From Bettongia penicillata ogilbyi (Eukaryota; Chordata; Mammalia; Diprotodontia; Potoroidae), in NCBI GenBank assembly GCA_023548195.1, contig JAJHZJ010000496.1, forward strand, positions 6,270,702-6,334,701: DNA of 64,000 bases. The letters are read 5' to 3'. Under the pieces are notes generated by a model that did not search any database, was not told where the DNA came from, and worked only from the letters and a program-made list of their open reading frames with translations. A program made the translations under genes and the position numbers. Positions 56,380 to 64,000 of the stretch are shown here, piece after piece; the stretch's first letter is position 1, and each line of letters opens with the position of its first letter.

Positions 56380-56740
56380 TTGCTCCCCATGAAAGTGAGT
56401 GCATTTTAGTGTACGTAAATTGGTTCACTCCTCTCCCAACTGGACCTACTGCAAATGGATATTAACCTAATTTCAACTAAGTCCATCCTTCAGCAAGACA
56501 AAACTTTTTATCTTCTTTCACTGATCCTGTCACACAAGCTGTTCATGTCTTCCCTCCTCTCCCCTTACCCCTCTCCTTCTCCCTCCCCTCCCCTCTTCTC
56601 CTCTCCTTTCCTCTCATCTCCTCTCTTCTCTTCTGGAATCCCCCACACCACCTTCTCTCACCCTCTCAGAAGAGAACATTGTCACATACTTTACTGAGAA
56701 GTTAAAGGCCATTACAACAGAGGGAATTTCTCTCCATGTA
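56380..56740 (+). mobile_element. Possible L2 ORF2 linker region
   Basis: A C/T-rich tract (56540-56640) followed by 'tcacatactttactgagaag' and 'ttaaaggccattacaacaga', reminiscent of the stretch between endonuclease and reverse transcriptase in L2. All frames broken. Confidence 0.4.
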
Positions 56741-56775
56741 TGTATGTGTGTGTATGTGTGTATGTGTGTGTGTCT
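56735..56775. repeat. TATG/TG microsatellite
   Basis: 'tgtatgtatgtgtgtgtatg' type units. 56780-57050 after it is unexplained. Confidence 0.88.
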
Positions 56776-57054
56776 GATTATCTCAAAATCCCTGTACATC
56801 ATCTCCATCCTTCTTTACTGATCTGCATCAATTAACATTAATTAAAAAAAAAGGTTCATCAATGTGTCTGCTGAGAACTGCTAGACAATGGGAGAGAAGG
56901 AAATTTAGATAATTGGAGTTGACATTTAATAGGGCTGAAAGGTCTATGCAAATCTTCAAATTTAGATTATCGCTTTCAAACCTCACAACAATTTTGCAAG
57001 AAACCTTTCCAAGTTCTGCTAAATGATGGTGATTTTCCTCCAAGATTATCCACA

Positions 57055-57195
57055 GTTGATCCTGTATGTATCTTGTTTGCACGTTGTCTCTCTAAGCTCC
57101 TTGTAAGCAGAGGCTCTATTTGACCTTTCTTGGTTTCCTCAGCACTTGGCACAGTATCTGGCATATGGTATATATTTAATAAATGCTCATTAACT
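57055..57195 (+). mobile_element. L2 3' end
   Basis: 'atgtatcttgtttgcacgtt', 'agctccttgtaagcagaggc' and 'agtatctggcatatggtata'. Confidence 0.8.
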
Positions 57196-57480
57196 ACTTT
57201 AGAGATAAGGAAACTGAGGCTCAGGGGGTTACATGACTTATCCTTGGTCACATAGCTTGTAAGTGGCAGATGTAAGATTTTAAATATTTCTCACCATGCC
57301 ACATTGGCACAACTCTTTGATCTTAAAGCTAAAATGGACCTTTGGTGCTCATCTAGTCTATGAAGAAATGAAAAGTTAGCAAAATAGGGAGCTTACACAA
57401 GGTCAAAAGTAGTGGAGCCAAGTTTCAAAAACAGATCTTGCCTACTCCAGAGTCTTCTACTATGCTACATTGCCTCCACC
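57196..57480 (-). mobile_element. Two MIR-like SINEs in tandem
   Basis: First (57196-57310): 'gataaggaaactgaggctca' and 'ggtcacatagcttgtaagtg'. Second (57312-57480): 'ttaaagctaaaatggacctt', 'cacaaggtcaaaagtagtgg' and 'tactatgctacattgcctcc'. Confidence 0.7.
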
Positions 57481-57559
57481 ATTAAGAACTACCTCTTGCT
57501 CTCAACCATCTTGTACCCTAATAGATGTTGCTACAGATATAAAATGAATGAATATGCAG

Positions 57560-57925
57560 CTTCCCATCTCGTGGCTCCTCAGTGACTTATGCCGTCTTCT
57601 TGCCATATGTCTTTGTACTCCCTAACCCCCATGCCTGAAATCCTCTCCCTCCTATCTTATTATCTTCACATCTTTATTTTTCCCAAAGTCTTCTCAAACC
57701 CTTCTTACTACAAGAACCTTCCCTTGCTCCACTCAGTTTCTGTGACTTCTCCACTTTTTCTCATATTTAGTTTGTGAATATTATATAGATGCTTGTTGTC
57801 ATCCCAATAAGAGTTTAAACTCCTTCCTCAAAGTCAATAGATACTTCTTTATGTGTTGCGTCTCTAGGTCTTAACATAGCATATAGTAGGTACTTGTTGA
57901 ACTTTAACTTGTTGAACTAGTTGAT
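57560..57925 (+). mobile_element. L2 3' region
   Basis: 'cccatgcctgaaatcctctc', 'gtcttctcaaacccttctta', 'ataagagtttaaactccttc' and 'agcatatagtaggtacttgt'. Confidence 0.72.
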
Positions 57926-57929
57926 TAAT

Positions 57930-58316
57930 GAATATGTGTGCATGTATATTTATGAAAAAAATGACTTGAATAAGGTGAGCTAGCTATTGCCCCCCATGAG
58001 GTCCAATGGTGATCACTCCTCACTTCCCCTACTTCCATACTGTCTTACCTTATCCTTCCTCCTATTGCCTGTGGCTTCACATAGGGTTTCTGCATGCTGG
58101 AACAAATACTTGATTAGCAGCACCCCACACTGAGTTATTGGGAAGCATCAGCTACCCCCGCTGGGGCTCTTCTGACAGTGGTTTGTCTTGACAGGAAGTC
58201 TGATAAAATTGGAATTTATCTGTTATATTGCTTTGATATTTCAATCTATTTGAGGATGGGGTTTTACACTTTACATTATCAACTCTTGATATATTGTGTT
58301 CCCCTTATGCATGCAG
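57930..58316. other. Repeat-poor flank of the candidate exon
   Basis: No repeat recognised. Contains CT-rich patches but no clear branch point could be assigned. Confidence 0.3.
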
Positions 58317-58421
58317 CTGATGATCTTATTAGCATTGATGGGGATAGCTATGAAGATTTTCTCATGGAAGTAATCTTGCACCTGTGTTTTCACTTAAAAC
58401 CTGAAAAATGTCCCATTTCAG
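58317..58421 (+). CDS. Weak candidate internal exon (105 bases)
   Basis: An AG acceptor ends 'ccccttatgcatgcag' and a donor reads CAG|GTGAGA at 58421/58422. Between them one frame is open without stops for 35 codons with phase 1 at both ends, so skipping would keep frame. The peptide includes 'DDLISIDGDSYEDFLMEV'. The open frame goes on upstream into the presumed intron, and no partner exon was found. The protein is not recognised. The acceptor has only a short pyrimidine stretch. Chance is a real possibility. Confidence 0.22.
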
Positions 58422-58675
58422 GTGAGAGATCATTGATATATTGAATCAATGTGGAATCCCTTTGAAACAACTTTACCAATCGCAGACTAGAAAAGTCATT
58501 ATGGGTTTGTTTTTATATCCAATCTGTCAGCAAAGAAATGGATGCAATTAACTGTAAGGTTCATTTTTCCTTGAAAATCCTTTGGTTCCTAAGTCTTGTG
58601 CTAATGCATTATATGTCCAGTGTCCTTCCTTTAAGAATCTTAAAATGTAACGAAATTGGAAAAGAAAAACAAAAA
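58422..58675. other. Repeat-poor flank
   Basis: No repeat recognised downstream of the candidate donor. Confidence 0.3.
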
Positions 58676-58679
58676 CTAG

Positions 58680-59010
58680 CGAACGGGAAATATCTAGAAG
58701 GGCCTTTGGTAATCATTTAATCCAACTCCATCATGTGACACATGAAGAAAGAGAGATCCAGAGGGCTAATATTCTTGTGTTATGTATCAGGGCTAGAATT
58801 CAAAATGTAGCTTCATAGAATCACAGTTCAAGGGCTAGAAGGGATCTTGGAGATCATCTAGTGCAAACCACATCATGCTACAAATGAGGAAACTGAGGCT
58901 AGAGATGCGCAAGTGACTTGTATGAGGTCAACGTTGGTAGGAAGTATCAGAGTTGATATTTAAACCCTGCTCTTTTGACTACAAATCTAATTCCCTTTTT
59001 GGAATACCAT
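58680..59010 (-). mobile_element. Two MIR-like SINEs, same orientation
   Basis: First (58680-58810): 'tagaagggcctttggtaatc' and 'agggctagaattcaaaatgt'. Second (58812-59010): 'tagaatcacagttcaagggc', 'gaggaaactgaggctagaga' and 'atatttaaaccctgctcttt'. Confidence 0.7.
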
Positions 59011-59365
59011 GACTGCTACAGTTGGAATAGTGAGGATGGGCTGTTGCTTCTAAGATAAAAATATAATCTCTTCTGTTTGGCGTTTAGAACCCTTCACAAT
59101 CTGTCTCTAGCTTACCTTTCCAGCCTTATTTCATGTGCTATGTTTTAGTCAAATTGGCCTACTTGTGGTTCCCCTTACCCCAAAAGAAAGCATGGTGTTC
59201 CATATCCCTCATATTTCCCTTTGCTTAAACTGTCAACTAATCTGACATGCCCAGGATACTCTCAATCCTCCCATCTGCTTCTTGAAAGCATTCTTTCTCT
59301 TAATGTTACCACCTTCTATCTGAGACCTTCCCTGATCCATAGGTATTAATCTTCTCCACTAGAAA

Positions 59366-59480
59366 TGAATTTGTTTTTATTAAGTACTTACTATGTACTA
59401 GATACTGTGGTAAGCATGGGGAGGCAAAGGTAAAATTAAAAACCAACCCTGCCTTCAAGGAGAATACATTCCAATGGGGG
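59366..59480 (-). mobile_element. L2 3' end nested in another L2
   Basis: 'ttattaagtacttactatgt', 'actagatactgtggtaagca' and 'ccctgccttcaaggagaata'. Confidence 0.78.
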
Positions 59481-59484
59481 ATGC

Positions 59485-59550
59485 ACCACACCATATATAT
59501 ATATATATGGCAATGGTTGCCAATATATATAAGGCAATGGTTGCCAGGAA
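59485..59550. repeat. TA tract with duplicated short palindrome
   Basis: 'ggcaatggttgcca' occurs twice, at 59509 and 59533, each with GGCAA/TTGCC arms around TGG and AT-rich DNA between. Confidence 0.8.
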
Positions 59551-60034
59551 GGAGAACTTTGGGTTGGAATGTTACTGGAGCCATGAGTAGAGCCATAGGA
59601 TTATGGACTGACTCTTTTTGGGATCAGTGAGAGAGTTTATGTAATAACAGTTCTAGAACTAGAGACTGATAGAGGGTACATGCTCCCTAAAATGACAGCT
59701 GGTGGTGAACTGGAGCCAATCCTAGATGTAGCAGGTGACCAATGCCGCAACCATTCAGGGAGGTGGAGGCTTTGCAGATCAGCGGTTTAAGTTCTCTAGA
59801 GCATGGTTACTGGTACAATTGACCTATTGAAAAATTAACTGAAGAGGGTGATATGTTTTACATTTACTGCACTTATAATCTGTATTTATTTTTCACTGTA
59901 TGTATTTTCTCCTCCTGGAAGAAATCAAGTTCTTAGAGGGTAGGAACATTTTCATTTTTGCCTTCATAGTGCTGGCACATAGTAGGTGTTTAATAAATGC
60001 TAATTGGATTGAGTACTCAGAAAAAGGGCTTTTG

Positions 60035-60165
60035 GAGGAGCCATATAGGATTATAGGGTTCAAAAACTGGAAGAACCACAAACCATAACCTTGTCTAGCC
60101 CCCTCGTTTTACAGATATGGACAATGAGAGGTAAGTTGATTGGTCATGGGTTGCAGAGCCTGAAC
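60035..60165 (-). mobile_element. MIR-like SINE, partial
   Basis: 'taggattatagggttcaaaa', 'ccctcgttttacagatatgg' and 'ggtcatgggttgcagagcct'. Confidence 0.6.
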
Positions 60166-60179
60166 AGACGTGCACCTTA

Positions 60180-60290
60180 GGGGAATTTAAGCTCCTCGAG
60201 GCAGTAACTGTTTTCATTTTGCTTGTTTTTGTCCACCCACTGCTTAGCTCAGTGTCTGACACATAGAAAGCCCTTGATCAATGCTCTATC
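60180..60290 (+). mobile_element. L2 3' terminus
   Basis: 'taagctcctcgaggcagtaa' and 'agctcagtgtctgacacata'. Confidence 0.78.
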
Positions 60291-60299
60291 TAGCTGTCT

Positions 60300-60740
60300 A
60301 TCTAGACCAAAATATTAATAGTAGCACTTTTTATATTAGCTATGAATTGGAGACAAAAGTTGATACCCATCTATCAACACTGACTAAAGAAATGGTGGCT
60401 GGAAAGAAATGTAATGGGACATAATTATGCTGTAAGAAATGGACTGAGAATTGGGGGAATGATATGTGAACTGATACAATGTGAATTAATCAAACTATAA
60501 ATACTATTCTATATAAAACCTACATCAATACAAATGGTAATAGCCAAAAGAAATTATCTGGTTTGTAATTATAATGACCAAGATTGATCATAGTAAAGTA
60601 TTGAGAAAATATGTCCCTTCCTCTCTTAGTTGAGGTGAGGGAATATAGATGTGAATGAGTGTAGATATTGTCAGATTCATTTAATTTGTTTGTTGGTTTT
60701 GATGAAGGGCATTTTTTCCTTCCATCTTTCATTTTTATAT
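60300..60740 (-). mobile_element. Marsupial L1 3' UTR
   Basis: 'gctatgaattggagacaaaa', 'tgatacccatctatcaacac', 'attatgctgtaagaaatgga' and 'gaactgatacaatgtgaatt' are the antisense of the marsupial L1 3' UTR seen on + at 4600-5385. Confidence 0.7.
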
Positions 60741-60744
60741 GTGA

Positions 60745-61616
60745 TTGGGAGAAGGAAATATTCAGAAATAGTGGTGATGTAAAAACAAATGATATTTTTC
60801 TTTAAATCAAAGGAAAAGTCAAGCAGTGGATCTTTCATCTTGCTAAAACTGATAATAGAAGTTGGTATGAATTGATACAGGCAAATTCCGTATACAAATA
60901 CTGCACCATCACCCCTTCTCCCCTGCCTGTTTTACCCAAACAAATTGTTGTCAAGTAAAGACATGGGGAAAATGTAATTTCTCTCTCTTAAAAAGTCATG
61001 GACAGAGCAGACACCTTGGTCCTTAGCATTGTAGTTGAGAAGTGTCAGGGAAGAAGGGAGAAAGAAACTAACATCCCTTAATTTAAGTAAGACCAAATTA
61101 CTCTCATTAGACTGTCGGAATTGGGGCTTTTCAGCTGTGCTTTAATAAGGTGCCGGAAAACGTCTCTGCAGCTTACCCTTTTAAAACATGGCTGCTCATT
61201 TGGAAGTAGAAAGGGTAAAAAACTACTGATAGACTAGAACAAGTCCCATTAAAAACCCATATGTTTTCCAAAAAAGAAGCTTGACTTGTAATGAAAACAT
61301 GCACTATGGCCACTGGACTGAATTATTCAACTTTTATCTGCATATTCCTACTTTTCTGCCATGCGACAGCTAATGTTTCCTTCCTTTTCTAAATGTGTTT
61401 CCAGCCATTTTTATTAGGATGGAATAATATGCAATCTATCATTTTCTGTGAAGAATCTGATAACTTAGAAATTAACCACAGTGTGACTTAATTGATGACT
61501 TTAGACGACTACACTCGTCATCCTGACTTTGTATCTTCAAGTCTGTCATGAACTGGTTGACTTTTGTTGGCATTTCCTCACACTTGTCTCCATATCACTT
61601 AGTTATTCCATAGATG
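60745..61616. other. Repeat-poor block, candidate conserved non-coding DNA
   Basis: No repeat family recognised in about 870 bases. 61080-61560 has balanced composition and no long open frame. Whether it is conserved cannot be told from one sequence. Confidence 0.3.
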
Positions 61617-61617
61617 A

Positions 61618-61808
61618 ATGATATCAAACTCAAATAAAAATGGATCATTTTTGGGCCACGGTTGATGTAGAAAATCTCAAATTGACATTATTGATGTTGA
61701 ATTGGACTTACTTATTTTGCTAAACATTTCCAAGTTACATTTTAATTTGGTTCAGGTGGCATTCAGAAAGGGATAGCATGTGACCTGTGGGTCATGTGTG
61801 AGACCTCT
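61618..61808 (+). mobile_element. MITE-like repeat
   Basis: Starts near 'gatatcaaactcaaat' and ends near 'tgtgtgagacctct', which suggests decayed GTGTCAAAC/GTTTGACAC inverted ends. The inner 'acatttccaagttacatttt' and 'aatttggttcagg' match the inverted copy at 39153-39300. No coding capacity. Confidence 0.55.
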
Positions 61809-61969
61809 CTTCCAGAGACTATTATATTTCTGTCACAGTTGAGTTTTAGGATATGTCCTCAAGAATAATTTTACTTATCCCACTGTACTTCTTTTATCTC
61901 TAATAGCTCTCACCAAGTCACTCATGGTGCCATATTTGGTAGTATGGCAAAACAATCTATCTTTCTAAT

Positions 61970-62060
61970 ATCTGAGTTCGTATTATGTATGAGTTCTATG
62001 GGAGATGCAAATATATAGATGACACAGCCCTGATCTTCAAGCATCTTATAATTTACTAGC
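61970..62060 (-). mobile_element. L2 3' end
   Basis: 'gacacagccctgatcttcaa' and 'gcatcttataatttactagc'. Confidence 0.65.
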
Positions 62061-62084
62061 ATATTGTTTCATGATGGATAAGAG

Positions 62085-62190
62085 GACCATCTATAAGGTC
62101 AGGAAGATGAACTGGTTGAAAGTCCTACTATTAAAATAGTCAAGCCACTTAACCTTTGGATGTCCCATACAACTCCCAAAGATGCAGACA
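62085..62190 (+). mobile_element. SINE remnant
   Basis: 'aaggtcaggaagatgaactg' and 'caagccacttaacctttgga', a short worn SINE body. Confidence 0.45.
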
Positions 62191-62194
62191 AGAT

Positions 62195-62780
62195 GCTATT
62201 CTGTGTGAATAGATGCTATTTTTACACTAAAATTTCCCTGCACCCAAAAACTAAACAAAAATGAATGATAGAACAAGTTTTTTAAAGTTATTTAAAAAAA
62301 AATAAAGTCTTAGTTGAATTCAACTAAGGGCAAACACAAGCCCTCTCCACCTTCTCATAGTATGTAATTCTTTTCTGTTTTCTCCCATAAATTCTCCAGT
62401 GGACAGAGGCCTTCCTTTAGACCTTATTTATATGTTGTGAGTATTAGTGGAGCACTTGGCTTCTTCATGTGCCATACCTCATTCTTGTTCTTTAACCAAT
62501 CTACCTTTTCTGTCCTATATTTTGAGACTCCTTATCCTACTTGTGCATGGGATATTATGCAAAATTTGCTGTGGTATCCATCTCTCCACCTGTCCTCTGT
62601 TTAACTGCACTTCTGCACCTTATAAAATTGTGCTTTTCCAAGATTCAGGAAGAGAGAGAATCAGTGCTGCTACAATGTTGCTTAAAAGATAGAATTTTGT
62701 GTTGAAGATTGGGTTGAAATCATTAAAAGCTCTGTTCTTCAACCTAGGTATTTCAGTTGCAAAAAGAAAGTTCTCATATA
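62195..62780. other. Unexplained stretch
   Basis: No repeat or exon recognised. The + open frame at 62447-62692 has no family resemblance. Confidence 0.35.
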
Positions 62781-62784
62781 CACC

Positions 62785-62900
62785 AAAATATTAGTAGTCT
62801 TCTTTTTTGGTAGTAGCAAGGATGGAAACAAGTGTCCAAGTTGGATTCCAATCTAGATCTCTCTGACTTCTAAATACAATAATTTATTCCCTGCATTGTG
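62785..62900 (-). mobile_element. Short L1 3' UTR and MIR-like pieces
   Basis: 'ttggtagtagcaaggatgga' matches the start of the antisense L1 3' UTR near 60310. 'ggattccaatctagatctct' then looks like a MIR end. Confidence 0.4.
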
Positions 62901-62904
62901 TTAT

Positions 62905-63245
62905 CATATTTTCAGAGAAAAATGTGTATAGATCTCACATGAATATTGGTTAATAGTCAAAATATGTTTTAAGGTTTTTTTTTTTTTAGAAAAAGAAAAA
63001 TTGGCTATGAGAAATAATTTCTGTCTCCTCCATTGTAGAGAGAGGCAAACTGCTGGTCTACCTCTACCCTCTTCCTTTATTATCATTCTGATAGAAACAA
63101 TTACAGATTTCCAATATGAAATAACAAATTCAACCATCTTTTAGTAATAGCAAATATCACCCCAAGTTTTTAAGCTCTTTTCTACTCTAATGTAAGCCAG
63201 GAAGAAATTCATGTTATTGATTACTCTGTATAACTGTTCAGATCT
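62905..63245. other. Unexplained AT-rich stretch
   Basis: A T run at 62976-62987; nothing else recognised. Confidence 0.35.
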
Positions 63246-63249
63246 CTGA

Positions 63250-63475
63250 TTACATTCTTGTAGAGAACTCCTGATGAGAAAAATTCTATTACCAAGGCCA
63301 CCTACTGCCTCCTATAATGCAACTTAGCCTTGGGGAGCTAGCTGAGTCACTGACAGGTTACCTGGCTTACTTGGAGTCAAACAGCTCGCATATGGCAGAG
63401 ACAGATTAGGAATCTTGGTCTTCATGACTGGGAGGCTGGCTTGCCATTCCCTCTACTATGATGATTTTCTGTGTG
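63250..63475 (-). mobile_element. Marsupial SINE, 'gaaggtgctg' subfamily
   Basis: 'attaccaaggccacctactg', 'ataatgcaacttagccttgg' and 'gagtcaaacagctcgcatat' follow the inverse order of the SINE at 2955. Confidence 0.55.
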
Positions 63476-63480
63476 CCCAT

Positions 63481-63690
63481 GACATATAGATAGATGATTA
63501 ACAGATAGATAGTATGTATGTATGTATATACATATATATGCATGTATATTGTGTTATATGTATGTATTACACCTATATGCATGTGTATATTTCTATATAC
63601 ATAGTTATCTATATAAACACATATGTGTATATACACACATACATGTGTGTGTGTCAGACACACACAGATATTTATAAAATGTGCAAGAAT
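63481..63690. repeat. (ATAG)/(TATG)/TG microsatellite tract
   Basis: GATAGATAG units, then TATGTATGTA and CACACA-type DNA. Open frames on both strands are Tyr/Ile/Val/Met/His artefacts. Confidence 0.92.
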
Positions 63691-63807
63691 AAATTACCTT
63701 GTAGGCTAGCATAAATATAGGTAAGAAACAACATTCTCTAATCATTTTGGGCTATTCTTTTGTTTTTCCTTTTCTTTCTTCTCCTTTCCCCACACCTACT
63801 CTCTCTG

Positions 63808-63985
63808 ATGATAGGATCATAGAAATGAAGCAGGAAAGGACTCTACACCTCTTCTTACCTTCATTTTGCAAATGAGAAAATTGAGGTTCAGAGAAGAGAA
63901 AAACTTGCCCAAAATTACATAGGAAATAAGTGATCAAGGTGAGATTCAAACTTGGTCCTAATATATCACAATGCCTTGATAGTTA
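63808..63985 (-). mobile_element. MIR-like SINE
   Basis: 'tgataggatcatagaaatga', 'cattttgcaaatgagaaaat' and 'gtgagattcaaacttggtcc'. It may continue past the window's right edge. Confidence 0.72.
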
Positions 63986-64000
63986 TTTCTGTCTATTGTC

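Larger units (their letters stand above)
59040..60015 (+). mobile_element. L2 3' region with a large insertion
   Basis: Left part 59040-59365: 'aacccttcacaatctgtctc', 'gcttacctttccagccttat' and 'gagaccttccctgatccata'. Right part 59850-60015: 'tgcacttataatctgtattt', 'gtgctggcacatagtaggtg' and 'tttaataaatgctaattgga'. The gap 59366-59849 contains an antisense L2 tail and unclassified DNA, so the host L2 is older. Confidence 0.65.

Overview
The window looks like gene-poor DNA from a marsupial (metatherian) nuclear genome. It is a dense mosaic of old interspersed repeats with no complete protein-coding gene. Three things point to a marsupial. First, SINE copies of the marsupial tRNA/CORE type recur; their arms contain the 'ccaagaaaaccccaaat' module (about 17155) and its inverse (about 40800). 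Second, L1 3' UTR pieces carry the 'gttcagccattcccca' module and, on the other strand, the 'gctgtaagaaatg' module. Third, there are two half-LINE-1 (HAL1-type) elements. L2, L3/CR1 and MIR-like copies are also abundant. L1/HAL1 argues against a monotreme, and this SINE set argues against a placental. All family names come from pattern recognition, with no database search, so exact subfamilies and species stay open.

Layout. 1-5400: L2 3' ends, MIR-like and marsupial SINEs, then a long L1 3' UTR. 5436-8312: HAL1 copy 1, full length with a 13-base target duplication, inserted in the tail of a SINE. 8.3-18.9 kb: L2, L3 and SINE fragments and an (ACT)n-(CTG)n array. 18976-21738: HAL1 copy 2. 22-36 kb: L2, MIR and SINE pieces, an AT-rich minisatellite-like array at 24.9-25.7 kb and several long repeat-poor stretches. 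37-48 kb: L3 copies, two solo-LTR-like insertions (40966-41509 and 42242-42627) and nested MIRs. 48-64 kb: more of the same, plus a weak candidate exon at 58317-58421 and a repeat-poor block at 60.8-61.6 kb that could be conserved non-coding DNA.

How it fits together. The two HAL1 copies share one architecture: a GC-rich 5' leader, an ORF1 region (coiled coil, RNA-binding domain, C-terminal domain), no ORF2, and a purine-rich 3' UTR with a CA repeat and an internal duplication. Such elements need reverse transcriptase supplied in trans by an autonomous L1. Both ORF1 copies are broken, and two of the lesions are shared. Most other features are 5'-truncated LINE tails and SINEs inserted into one another, which gives several relative-age relations. 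I found no tRNA, rRNA, CRISPR array or operon, and no evident novel functional system. The observations best worth checking are the paired HAL1s, the two LTR-like insertions, the AT-rich array and the candidate exon.
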